From positions 558,001-622,000 of the forward strand of contig CABJBF010000002.1 of NCBI GenBank assembly GCA_902363805.1: 64,000 bases of DNA, given 5' to 3'. The DNA is from Eubacteriaceae bacterium (lineage in GTDB: Bacteria; Bacillota; Clostridia; Lachnospirales; Lachnospiraceae). Within the stretch, counting starts at the first letter, position 1. Each line of letters starts with the position of its first letter. A program made the position numbers and the translations under genes. This document shows, one piece after another, positions 17,759 through 26,106 of this stretch. Below the pieces are notes generated by a model that was not told where the DNA came from, did not search any database, and saw only the letters and a program-made list of their open reading frames with translations.

Positions 17759-17812
17759 ATAATTTTATTCCCATACATCCTATAACGACTTTTACTAAAG
17801 GAGAGCAAAATT

Positions 17813-18841
17813 ATGAGTTATGAATTTTTCAGAAAACTTCCGACTCCATTGGAAATCAAAACAATGTATCCGGTGTCAGATGAAGTTGCAAAACAAAAAG
17901 AATTAAACGATGCAGAAATTCGCAAAGTTTTCACAGGCGAACTTGACAAATTTTTATTAATCATCGGTCCTTGCTCAGCTGACAATCAGGAAGCTGTTGA
18001 AGACTACATTTCAAGACTTGCTAAAATTCAGGAAGAAGTTAAAGATAAACTTCTTATCATTCCAAGAGTTTACACAAACAAACCTCGTACAACAGGTAAG
18101 GGATATAAAGGTATGTTACATCAGCCTGATCCTGAAAAGAAACCTGATTTGCTTCAAGGGTTAATCACAATAAGACAGTTATTCTTAAAGTTAATGGAAG
18201 ATACTAAGTTACCTTTAGCAGATGAAATGTTATATCCTGAAAATTACAGATATTTTTCAGACTGCTTATCATATGTAGCTATTGGTGCAAGATCTGTTGA
18301 AGATCAGCAGCATCGTTTAACTGCAAGTGGAATTGACATTCCTGTCGGAATGAAAAATCCAACAAGTGGAGATATTTCAATCATGTTAAATTCAATTGAA
18401 GCTGCACAATGTGGTCATTCTTTCATCTATAGAGGATGGGACGTCCAGACATCCGGAAACGATTTAACACACGCTATATTAAGAGGTGCCGTAAACCAAT
18501 ACGGTCAGTGCATCCCTAACTATCATTATGAAGATTTAATTAATTTACATGATTCATATATGGACAAGGGATTTGCAAATCCTGCAGTTATTATTGATAC
18601 AAACCATTCTAATTCAAACAAAAACTATTTAGAACAGATTAGAATAGCTAAAGAAGTAATGCATAACAGAAAACATTCTGACGACATGAAGAAATTCGTT
18701 AAAGGTCTTATGATTGAAAGTTATATTGAAAACGGAAATCAGCCATTATCTGAACATACATATGGTAAATCTATTACTGATCCATGTTTAGGTTGGGACT
18801 TATCTAAAGAATTAATTTACGAAATTGCTGATCAAGCTTGA
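17813..18841 (+). CDS. aroF: 3-deoxy-7-phosphoheptulonate synthase, AroFGH type
   Basis: This enzyme condenses phosphoenolpyruvate and erythrose-4-phosphate, the first step of the shikimate pathway. The 342-residue protein follows the type I-alpha (AroFGH) pattern: LLIIGPCSADN, PRVYTNKPRTTGKGYKG, the WxxGARS-like YVAIGARSVEDQQHR, VGMKNPTSGD, and a terminal IDTNHSNSNK, SYIENGNQ and DPCLGWD. Length agrees with the family. AAGGAGAG precedes the ATG. It is on the opposite strand to its neighbours and interrupts a deoB-xerD order that is contiguous in B. subtilis. It has its own promoter, leader and terminator, so it is a stand-alone unit. Feedback specificity (Phe, Tyr or Trp) cannot be told here. 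Confidence 0.96.
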   Translation: MSYEFFRKLPTPLEIKTMYPVSDEVAKQKELNDAEIRKVFTGELDKFLLIIGPCSADNQEAVEDYISRLAKIQEEVKDKLLIIPRVYTNKPRTTGKGYKGMLHQPDPEKKPDLLQGLITIRQLFLKLMEDTKLPLADEMLYPENYRYFSDCLSYVAIGARSVEDQQHRLTASGIDIPVGMKNPTSGDISIMLNSIEAAQCGHSFIYRGWDVQTSGNDLTHAILRGAVNQYGQCIPNYHYEDLINLHDSYMDKGFANPAVIIDTNHSNSNKNYLEQIRIAKEVMHNRKHSDDMKKFVKGLMIESYIENGNQPLSEHTYGKSITDPCLGWDLSKELIYEIADQA

Positions 18842-18847
18842 TGAAAT

Positions 18848-18885
18848 AAAAATCCGACAGACATTTTAGTACTGTCGGATTTTTC
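18848..18885 (+). terminator. Rho-independent terminator of aroF
   Basis: AAATCCGACAG pairs with CTGTCGGATTT across an 11-base loop and runs into T5. It is the strongest terminator near aroF. Confidence 0.9.
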
Positions 18886-18994
18886 TATATTAAACTATCT
18901 AAAACTTTACCGGATAATAAAAACCATGGCTTTATCAACCACAGTTTTATTTATTGCATTCAATTTATGTATACTAATTACTCTTTTATATAAC

Positions 18995-19879
18995 CTATGC
19001 TTTAGGATGTGCCCTATCATAAGCTTCCCTTATCTGCCTGTTTTCAGCATTCAAATACATATGGGTTGTTGACACATCTGAATGTCCAAGCATAACCTGT
19101 ACAGACTTTAATGCTGCACCATTATTAATTAAATGCGTTGCAAATGTATGTCTTAACACATGCGGAGTGATTTCCATATCTATTTCCGCTTTATTACCAT
19201 ACTGTTTTATAATTTTCCAAAAGCCCTGTCTGCTCATTGTTTTTCCTGAGCAATTAAGGAACAGGCAATCACTTTCATTATCGCCAAGCAAATAATCTCT
19301 TCCATTTCTCAGATACATTACTAATGCTTTTTTTGCATCGCTACCAAATGGAATCATTCTTTCTTTTGTTCTGTCATGACAAACTACATATTCTAACTCA
19401 AAATTAACATCTTTTAATTCTAATGTGATAATCTCTGTAACTCTCATTCCTGTAGCATAAAGTAATTCTAGCATTGCTTTATCTCTCAATTCTTTTGGAG
19501 TATCTCCACTAGGTGCACTTAAAAGTGCATCAACCTGATTTAAAGTCAATACATTAGGTGCATGTTTTTCTATTTTAGGAGCTACTAATTTTAAGGCATA
19601 GTTTTTCTCGACCAATCCCTCGTTAAACAGATAGTTAAAAAAGGATTTTATACTTACTATTGATCTTGTTATAGTAGATGATTTACGTCCTAATTTATGC
19701 AAACATTCAACATATCCAACTAAATCACTCTCATTTATCTGTTTAAAATCATCTATTCCTTTATTTTCTAAATAATCCACAAGTTTCTTCAAATCTCTTC
19801 TGTATGATAATTCAGTATTTTCAGAAATATCTTTTTCTTTATGCAATTTTATTATAAATTTTTCAATTTCCAAATGCAT
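18995..19879 (-). CDS. xerD: Tyrosine recombinase XerD
   Basis: XerC/XerD recombinases resolve chromosome dimers at dif sites. The 294-residue protein has an N-terminal SAM-like core-binding domain and a C-terminal catalytic domain with Arg146 (TGMRVTEI), a Lys in the DRTKERMIP hairpin, His240 and Arg243 (HVLRHTF), His266 (GHSDVSTT) and nucleophile Tyr275. The complete catalytic set and a chromosomal setting beside SpoIIM-like and nudF genes, as in B. subtilis, favour XerD over a phage integrase. No att-like repeats flank it. GGAG precedes the ATG, and a perfect 12-bp direct repeat lies upstream. Confidence 0.92.
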   Translation of the reverse strand: MHLEIEKFIIKLHKEKDISENTELSYRRDLKKLVDYLENKGIDDFKQINESDLVGYVECLHKLGRKSSTITRSIVSIKSFFNYLFNEGLVEKNYALKLVAPKIEKHAPNVLTLNQVDALLSAPSGDTPKELRDKAMLELLYATGMRVTEIITLELKDVNFELEYVVCHDRTKERMIPFGSDAKKALVMYLRNGRDYLLGDNESDCLFLNCSGKTMSRQGFWKIIKQYGNKAEIDMEITPHVLRHTFATHLINNGAALKSVQVMLGHSDVSTTHMYLNAENRQIREAYDRAHPKA

Positions 19880-19921
19880 ATTCCGTCTCCTAATTCATCC
19901 TAAAACAACATCACACAAAAG

Positions 19922-19958
19922 ATTTTATAGTCGCATATTATGTGTCATTTTATAGTCG
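19922..19958. repeat. Direct repeat upstream of xerD
   Basis: ATTTTATAGTCG occurs twice, at 19922-19933 and 19947-19958, 25 bases apart. It sits 43-79 bases before the xerD start in a very AT-rich gap, where it could be a tandem binding site. Confidence 0.45.
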
Positions 19959-20071
19959 ATTACTATTAATTATATATTTCTTTTACGATAAAATCAAACA
20001 CATTTTTGCATCTATTTACATTCAAAATTATATAAATATATTATTTTTGCAATAAATACACTATATATCGT

Positions 20072-20090
20072 TTGATTCATTTTTAATCAA
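20072..20090. repeat. Copy of the aroF-leader palindrome
   Basis: TTGATT-CATTTTT-AATCAA is the first aroF-leader palindrome with a single inserted C. It lies between the SpoIIM-like gene and xerD, so the motif is not confined to aroF. Confidence 0.4.
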
Positions 20091-20114
20091 CTACATATTG
20101 GTCAAAATATTTTA

Positions 20115-20678
20115 TTAAAAAAATATAATTTTAAATATAAATGCAATAAAGGAACTAAGAATTCCTATAAATCCTATATTTATGAAAAGGAGATTTCCCA
20201 TAATAACGCATTTATATTTTATGTTTGTTTTTGTTTGTTGTTCATAATTAATCATATATTTTTCGATAAAAAGAACATAAAGCAATTGAAGACTTTTTTC
20301 CAATATATATATGAATACTGATACTATGAAAATAAACCCAGGTCTTTTCAACAACATACATAACTGAATCATAAAAGTTAAACCAACATAAACAATATAT
20401 ATATCTATAAAATATTTTCTATATTTCGTTATTCCAATAAAATTTAGAAATATCATTTTTTTCATTTCGTAATATATAGTAAAAAAAATCATACTATCTA
20501 ATTTTATTTGAACAAACTTTCTATCTATCAACAAACTTTCACAATATTTATTTACAAAATAAGAATCTGTCCATAAATACCTAAACATCATAAATCCTAT
20601 AATATTTCCGAGTATAAATGCACAGATTCTAAATTTAGTTTTTGAGAACTGCCATCTTACCATATAATCACTCTTCAT
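20115..20678 (-). CDS. Membrane protein in the spoIIM position, possibly divergent SpoIIM
   Basis: The protein has 187 residues with four or five hydrophobic segments, roughly 15-35, 55-70, 85-107, 112-135 and 155-186, and basic loops between. No catalytic motif is visible. I do not recognise it by sequence with confidence. Its place between nudF and xerD is exactly that of spoIIM in B. subtilis, and length and topology fit that peptidoglycan-remodelling engulfment protein, so a divergent SpoIIM is the best guess. Codon use is extremely AT-rich, with many Ile, Phe and Tyr residues. The start ATG at 20678 has a weak ribosome site; an in-frame ATG five codons later is an alternative. Confidence 0.5.
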   Translation of the reverse strand: MKSDYMVRWQFSKTKFRICAFILGNIIGFMMFRYLWTDSYFVNKYCESLLIDRKFVQIKLDSMIFFTIYYEMKKMIFLNFIGITKYRKYFIDIYIVYVGLTFMIQLCMLLKRPGFIFIVSVFIYILEKSLQLLYVLFIEKYMINYEQQTKTNIKYKCVIMGNLLFINIGFIGILSSFIAFIFKIIFF

Positions 20679-20716
20679 TAAAGTGTATTATATAATATGC
20701 AATTATATTTATTTTA

Positions 20717-21259
20717 TCACTTATTACAACAATACTTATTATAATACGTTAAAATTGCCGAAACAGTTTTGGCATCGTTAATTTCATTTTTCATAATCTT
20801 TTCTAACAATTCCTCTACAGAATATATTTCTAATGTAATATCTTCGTCTTCGTCGAAATTCTGCTGAGACTCTTTTAAATCAAATGCAACATATACATCT
20901 ATTTTTTCCTGAGAATATGCTATTGCAGGAATTAATGTCTGTAAAAATTCGATTTTTTCAGATGTATAACCTGTTTCCTCTTCAAGTTCACGGGCTGCAC
21001 ATACTTTAGTAGGTTCATTTGCTCCATCTAAACCTCCTGCCGGAATTTCCAATGAAAACTTGTCTACTGCATTTCTCCACTGTCTCACCATAATTATTCT
21101 TCCATCATTCGTTACAGGAATAATTGCTGCAGCACCTTTATGTTTTATCAAATCCCATTTCACAGTATGATTCTTCGGTGTAATAATTGTATCCTTACAA
21201 AAATCAATTATGGCACCTTTATAAACAATTTCTCTATTTATTCTATTAAACTCCTTCAT
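20717..21259 (-). CDS. nudF: ADP-ribose pyrophosphatase, Nudix family
   Basis: NudF hydrolyses ADP-ribose and related sugars. A full Nudix box is visible: G-x5-E-x7-REUxEExGU in GGLDGANEPTKVCAARELEE followed by ETGY. Upstream is the MVRQWRNAVDKFSLEIPAGG segment that is typical of the ADP-ribose subgroup. The chosen ATG gives 180 residues and has GGAG at good distance. The longer form, starting 13 codons earlier, overlaps the end region of proC and lacks a ribosome site. It is probably co-transcribed with proC 56 bases upstream. Confidence 0.9.
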   Translation of the reverse strand: MKEFNRINREIVYKGAIIDFCKDTIITPKNHTVKWDLIKHKGAAAIIPVTNDGRIIMVRQWRNAVDKFSLEIPAGGLDGANEPTKVCAARELEEETGYTSEKIEFLQTLIPAIAYSQEKIDVYVAFDLKESQQNFDEDEDITLEIYSVEELLEKIMKNEINDAKTVSAILTYYNKYCCNK

Positions 21260-21315
21260 ATATTTCTCCACTCCATATTTCAAAAAACAAATAGACATTT
21301 ATAAAAAACGACAAA

Positions 21316-22113
21316 TTATTTTATATTTTCACACTTATCAAAACAAGCTTCTGTTGCTTTCATAATTGCACTTCTAAATCCATTATCTTCTAAAACCTTA
21401 ACAGCATCTATTGTTGTTCCTGCCGGCGAACAAACCATATCTTTTAAGATTCCCGGATGTGCCTTTGTTTCTAAAACCATCTTTGCTGAGCCGTAAACTG
21501 TCTGAGCTGCAAATTCATATGCATCCTGTCTGCTCATACCACATCTTACTGCTCCATCTGCAAGTGCTTCAATAAACATAAATACATATGCTGGTGAACT
21601 TCCACTAGCACATGTAACTGCACTCATAAGTTTTTCATTAACAATTTTCATCTTACCAATTGCCTTAAATATCTTTTCAATAATATGTTTTTCCTCCAGA
21701 TTAAATTCTGTAGGATTATAAGCAACTCCTGTCATACCTTCACCAACTAACGCCGGAGTATTGGGCATTGCTCTAACAATTCTTGCATCAAATCCAATTC
21801 TGTCTTTCAATTGTTTAATTGTAATTCCCGGTGCGATGGAAATAACAACATTTTCTTTTTCTATTTCATCTGCTATATCTTTTAAGACATCATTATAAAA
21901 CTGAGGTTTAACCGCAAGTATTAAATATTTAACACTACGTACAACATGTACATTAGAATCAAGATAATCAACTTTAGTTTCATTAGAAACCTGCTTCATT
22001 CTATCTACATTTACATCATAAAATACAATATCCTGTACATCAAATTCACGTAAAGCACCCTTTAACATTGCATATCCCATATTACCCATTCCGATAAATC
22101 CAATTTTAGCCAT
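21316..22113 (-). CDS. proC: Pyrroline-5-carboxylate reductase
   Basis: ProC carries out the last step of proline synthesis, NAD(P)H-dependent reduction of pyrroline-5-carboxylate. The 265-residue protein starts MAKIGFIGMGNMGYAMLKG, a Rossmann GxGxxG-type fold. It has AVKPQ, RAMPNTPALVGEGMTG, and the signature region TCASGSSPAYVFMFIEALADG and HPGILKDMVCSPAGTTI near the C-terminus. GGAGG precedes the ATG. It heads a likely proC-nudF transcript and is separated from rny upstream by a terminator. Confidence 0.97.
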   Translation of the reverse strand: MAKIGFIGMGNMGYAMLKGALREFDVQDIVFYDVNVDRMKQVSNETKVDYLDSNVHVVRSVKYLILAVKPQFYNDVLKDIADEIEKENVVISIAPGITIKQLKDRIGFDARIVRAMPNTPALVGEGMTGVAYNPTEFNLEEKHIIEKIFKAIGKMKIVNEKLMSAVTCASGSSPAYVFMFIEALADGAVRCGMSRQDAYEFAAQTVYGSAKMVLETKAHPGILKDMVCSPAGTTIDAVKVLEDNGFRSAIMKATEACFDKCENIK

Positions 22114-22157
22114 ATATATTTACCTCCAACATCTTTTCTGTAAAAGTATATCATAAT

Positions 22158-22189
22158 AAAAAAAAAGTGCAATTAACTTGCACTTTTTT
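22158..22189 (-). terminator. Terminator after rny
   Basis: AAGTGCAA/TTGCACTT stem with A-run and T-run on its two sides. It is symmetric and lies between rny and proC. Confidence 0.85.
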
Positions 22190-22241
22190 ATAATTTTATA
22201 AAGTATTATTTCGTATAGCCGAATGATTATGTAATTAAAAT

Positions 22242-23795
22242 CTATTTAGCATAATCTGTTACTCTGCTTTCACGAATTACATTAACTTTAATCTGACCAG
22301 GATATTCTAACTCAGCTTCTATCTGTTTAGAAATATCTCTTGCCATGAGTACCATATCAGCATCAGATACTTTCTCAGGTACTACCATAACTCGAATCTC
22401 TCTTCCTGCCTGAATAGCAAAAGACTTCTCAACTCCTTCAAATGAGTCCGTAATATCTTCTAACTGTTTTAATCTGTTTGTGTATGTTTCAAGTGTTTCT
22501 CTTCTAGCACCCGGTCTTGACGCTGAAATCGCATCAGCTGCCTGAACTACACAGGCAATAAGGCTTTCAGGTTCAACATCACCATGATGTGCTTCAACTG
22601 CATTAATTACAATTGCAGATTCTTTGTATTTTCTACAAATATCAACACCTAACTGAATATGTGTTCCTTCCATATCGTGGTCAACAGATTTACCTATATC
22701 ATGTAATAAACCTGCTCTCTTAGCAACTCGAACATCTAATCCGATTTCAGCTGCTATCAACCCTGATAAATGAGCAACTTCAATTGAATGCTTTAAGGCA
22801 TTCTGTCCATAACTTGTTCTGAACTTCATTCTTCCTAAGAGTTTTATAAGTTCAGGATGTAATCCATGTACTCCAACTTCTAAGGATGCTGCTTCACCCT
22901 CTTCTCTAATCATTGTTTCAACTTCTTTTTGAGCTTTCTCAACCATCTCTTCGATTCTGGCCGGATGAATACGTCCATCTACAATCAGCTTTTCAAGTGC
23001 AATTCTTGCAACTTCTCTTCTAATTGGATCAAAACTTGAAAGAATTACTGCTTCAGGTGTATCGTCTATAATCAAATCAACACCAGTGAGAGTTTCTATT
23101 GTCCTAATATTTCTTCCCTCTCTACCAATAATTCTACCTTTCATTTCATCATTAGGAAGATTTACAACTGAAATTGTAGTTTCTGAAACATGATCTGTTG
23201 AACATTTTTGAATTGCATTAACAATTATGTCCTTAGCTCTCTTTTCAGATTCTTCCTTTACTCTTGCTTCATTTTCCTTGATTAATTTTGCTGTTTCATG
23301 TTTTACTTCTTCTTCAACAGTTTTCAATAAATAATCTTTTGCTTGTTCGGAGGTTAATCCAGAGATTCTTTCTAATTCCTGTACACGCTGCTCATTAAGT
23401 GATTCAACTTTAGCTTTCATAACAGCTAACTCTTCCTCTTTAACCTTAAGTGCAGCTTCTTTCTTTTCATAGCTATCCATCTTTTTATCAATGGTTTCTT
23501 CTTTGTTAAGAACTCTTTTTTCGTAACGTTGAATCTCAGCTCTGCGTTCTCTTACTTCCTTGTCTAACTCATTCTTTGTCTTGAGATTTTCTTCCTTTGC
23601 TTCTAATAAAGCTTCTTTCTTCTTAGATTCTGCTGTTTTAATTGCCTCATCTATGATTTCTCTTGCTTTGCTTTCAGCATTTCCAATCTTCTTTTCACTT
23701 ACATTCTTTCTATATAACGAAGTGATAACTGAGGAAATAATAGAGAATACAACTGCGACTGCAACTACTATAATAGCCACTAATTCTGGTTTCAC
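22242..23795 (-). CDS. rny: Ribonuclease Y
   Basis: RNase Y is a membrane-anchored endoribonuclease that starts mRNA decay in Firmicutes. The 517-residue protein has an N-terminal helix (about residues 4-26), a long Glu/Lys-rich coiled coil to about residue 190, a KH domain ([20 protein letters not shown]) near 215-235, and an HD domain with [12 protein letters not shown] and AHHGD. Length equals the B. subtilis enzyme. Translation starts at GTG with AGGAGG upstream. It is 166 bases from recX, which is upstream on the same strand. In many Firmicutes rny follows recA, as it nearly does here. Confidence 0.97.
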   Translation of the reverse strand: MKPELVAIIVVAVAVVFSIISSVITSLYRKNVSEKKIGNAESKAREIIDEAIKTAESKKKEALLEAKEENLKTKNELDKEVRERRAEIQRYEKRVLNKEETIDKKMDSYEKKEAALKVKEEELAVMKAKVESLNEQRVQELERISGLTSEQAKDYLLKTVEEEVKHETAKLIKENEARVKEESEKRAKDIIVNAIQKCSTDHVSETTISVVNLPNDEMKGRIIGREGRNIRTIETLTGVDLIIDDTPEAVILSSFDPIRREVARIALEKLIVDGRIHPARIEEMVEKAQKEVETMIREEGEAASLEVGVHGLHPELIKLLGRMKFRTSYGQNALKHSIEVAHLSGLIAAEIGLDVRVAKRAGLLHDIGKSVDHDMEGTHIQLGVDICRKYKESAIVINAVEAHHGDVEPESLIACVVQAADAISASRPGARRETLETYTNRLKQLEDITDSFEGVEKSFAIQAGREIRVMVVPEKVSDADMVLMARDISKQIEAELEYPGQIKVNVIRESRVTDYAK

Positions 23796-23961
23796 AGGAG
23801 CACCTCCTTATTAAATTTTCATTGTACAAACACAACAAATTAATTTTACTCCCAAATCAATGTTATGTCAAGTAAAAAGGGGGTACTTATCCTGTCACAT
23901 ATACCATCATTTCTCACTACATATTGTATAAATATTAATTGAACAAACTAACATTTGTGCA

Positions 23962-24576
23962 TTACCATTCCGTATCATAGTTGGTGTACTTAAATAGTGC
24001 TTCCTGTATTTCTCCATAAGAAAATCCTTTTCCTAACAGATATCTGCACATCTTGTTATACTGTGTTTTATCATTCAAATCATATTTTTTTATAACCTTT
24101 TCTATTAATTTATTTAATGCCTCTTCATTAGATAAATCCATTTCTAAAAGAACTTTACTGACATTTTCCTTATTAACTCCTTTTTTATATAATTCAAGTT
24201 CTATTTGTTTTATACTTTTCGAATTTTGTTTAGAAGATATATAGAGTTTCGCATATCGTATATCATCTACATAACCATATTTCTTTAAAAATTCAATTGC
24301 ATTATTTATTATATCTTCCGGGTAATCACCTAATTTTAACTTATCTCTTATCTGTTTTTCTGTCTTATCCATATCTTTTAATAAAAATAATGAGCGCTCA
24401 CGCGCTCTCTTATTTAAGATATTATACATTTCATTATAAGACTCATTCGAGAACTGAGAGTCTGCTTTTATTCCCAGTTTTCGAACTTCTCCTTTATATA
24501 ATTGAACTACGATATCGTCATCGATTATAATTCTACATTTCTTTCCTATATCTTTTATTTCAGTAATATAGTGCAT
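23962..24576 (-). CDS. recX: Regulatory protein RecX
   Basis: RecX binds RecA filaments and modulates recombination. The 204-residue protein is helical with repeated three-helix units: ARERSLFLLKDMDKTEKQIRDKL..., IEFLKKYGYVDDIRYAKLYI, and LLGKGFSYGEIQEAL near the C-terminus, all of which are family landmarks. It starts directly after recA with no real gap, so it should be induced with recA under SOS control. Confidence 0.92.
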   Translation of the reverse strand: MHYITEIKDIGKKCRIIIDDDIVVQLYKGEVRKLGIKADSQFSNESYNEMYNILNKRARERSLFLLKDMDKTEKQIRDKLKLGDYPEDIINNAIEFLKKYGYVDDIRYAKLYISSKQNSKSIKQIELELYKKGVNKENVSKVLLEMDLSNEEALNKLIEKVIKKYDLNDKTQYNKMCRYLLGKGFSYGEIQEALFKYTNYDTEW

Positions 24577-24577
24577 G

Positions 24578-25621
24578 TTATTCCTCTACCTTACCATTAT
24601 CCTGCTTTTCTGATTCACTTTCCTCATCATGTGAAGAAAAATGTTCACGAACTTTCTTTTCTATTTCGTTCATAGCAGCTTCATGTTCTCTTAGATATAT
24701 CTTGGCATTTTCTCTACCCTGACCAATCTTCTCACCATTATATGCATACCATGCGCCACTCTTTACAATAACTCCAATTTTAGATGCTAAATCTAAAATA
24801 TCTCCTTCTTTAGATATTCCTTTACCAAACATAATATCAAACTCAGCTTCTTTAAACGGAGGAGCTACTTTGTTCTTAACAATCTTTACTTTAGCACGGT
24901 TTCCAATCATCTCTCCACCTGCTTTTAATGTTTCAACTCTTCTAACATCAAGTCTTACAGATGAATAGAATTTCAATGCTCTACCACCTGTTGTGGTTTC
25001 CGGATTACCAAACATAACCCCAACTTTTTCTCTTAACTGGTTAATGAAAATAACAGAACAATTCGTCTTATTTATAACACCTGTTAATTTTCTTAATGCC
25101 TGTGACATAAGTCTTGCCTGAAGTGCTACATGTGTATCACCCATCTCGCCATCAATTTCAGCTTTAGGAACTAATGCCGCAACTGAATCAACAACAATTA
25201 TATCAACTGCTCCTGAACGAACCATTGTATCGGCAATTTCTAATGCCTGTTCACCAAAATCAGGCTGTGAAATATATAAATTATCTATATCAACACCAAT
25301 ATTCTTAGCATAAACCGGATCAAGTGCATGTTCAGCATCAATAAACCCTGCAACTCCGCCCTGTTTCTGTACTTCAGCAATCATATGTAATGCAACCGTT
25401 GTCTTACCACTTGATTCAGGGCCATATATTTCAATAATTCTTCCCTTAGGAATCCCTCCAATTCCAAGTGCTATATCAAGGCTTAATGAACCTGTAGGTG
25501 TTGAATCTACATTCATCTGCGCCCTTGAATCCCCAAGTTTCATAATTGATCCTTTACCATGATCTTTCTCAATCTTAGCAATCGCTGCATCGAGTGCTTT
25601 TAATTTATCTTCTTTATTCAT
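24578..25621 (-). CDS. recA: Recombinase RecA
   Basis: RecA forms filaments on single-stranded DNA, drives strand exchange and triggers LexA self-cleavage. The 347-residue protein has Walker [10 protein letters not shown] near residues 67-75, Walker [11 protein letters not shown], loop L1 [42 protein letters not shown] (L2), and an acidic C-terminal tail. It has its own promoter with a LexA box just downstream of the -10, and is followed directly by recX. Confidence 0.99.
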   Translation of the reverse strand: MNKEDKLKALDAAIAKIEKDHGKGSIMKLGDSRAQMNVDSTPTGSLSLDIALGIGGIPKGRIIEIYGPESSGKTTVALHMIAEVQKQGGVAGFIDAEHALDPVYAKNIGVDIDNLYISQPDFGEQALEIADTMVRSGAVDIIVVDSVAALVPKAEIDGEMGDTHVALQARLMSQALRKLTGVINKTNCSVIFINQLREKVGVMFGNPETTTGGRALKFYSSVRLDVRRVETLKAGGEMIGNRAKVKIVKNKVAPPFKEAEFDIMFGKGISKEGDILDLASKIGVIVKSGAWYAYNGEKIGQGRENAKIYLREHEAAMNEIEKKVREHFSSHDEESESEKQDNGKVEE

Positions 25622-25638
25622 TTCGTTCCCTTTCTGTT

Positions 25639-25652
25639 CGAACTTATGTTCG
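25639..25652. promoter_or_regulatory. LexA (SOS) box of recA
   Basis: CGAAC-TTAT-GTTCG matches the Gram-positive SOS box (CGAAC-N4-GTTYG). It lies 18 bases before the recA start and just downstream of the promoter, where LexA would block transcription. Confidence 0.9.
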
Positions 25653-25662
25653 TTATGTTATT

Positions 25663-25691
25663 ATCTTATTATAACATTGAACCAATGTCAA
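25663..25691 (-). promoter_or_regulatory. Sigma-A promoter of recA
   Basis: Perfect TTGACA (25686-25691, minus strand), 17-base spacer, TAAGAT (25663-25668). Confidence 0.75.
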
Positions 25692-26106
25692 CCTTTTTTT
25701 ATTACGGACGCTATTATAATATCACATTTTATATTTAAATTGCAATATTAAATTTATTGTTTAAATATTTTTATTAAAACTTTATCGTCACAATCAGCAT
25801 TTTAAATATATATTACAGACAATTAACAATTTAAGTATATATTTGAATAGTTACAAACCAATCCTAATCAAACCATAAGATTAGTCTCTCCAATGCATGA
25901 CAACTAACGATTCCATCTTCAAACATTCGTCCGGATACAATTAAAGCCGTATGAAAATTATGTTGCATTCTATCGCACTAATTACTCATACGGCTTATTT
26001 ATATATTTATTTTTAGATTTATTTTTTATCATAAATTATCAAAAATAATAATTGCATAATGACATCAAAAGCAAACTTAATCCTAATATTTCAAAATATT
26101 ATTATT
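25692..26106. other. Long intergenic gap with an inverted repeat and no recognised gene
   Basis: About 415 bases between the recA promoter and the aminotransferase gene. The first part is plain AT-rich DNA. From about 25860 the composition becomes more balanced. AAGCCGTATGA (25944-25954) is the exact inverse of TCATACGGCTT (25986-25996) across a 31-base loop, and CTAATC/GATTAG pair around 25864-25884. A small RNA or a long-loop terminator is possible; I cannot assign a known RNA family. Confidence 0.35.

Noticed and set aside
17613..17760. T-box riboswitch upstream of aroF
   Set aside because: The T-box core (TGGNACCGCG) and a specifier-loop pattern are not present.
18995..19879. Phage-type integrase marking an integrated element
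   Set aside because: The protein matches XerD, is in a conserved chromosomal neighbourhood and has no flanking att-like repeats or phage genes.
25864..25968. A 34-codon minus-strand frame across the 25.9 kb inverted repeat as a small protein gene
   Set aside because: No convincing ribosome site and it overlaps a palindrome; kept only as part of the intergenic observation.
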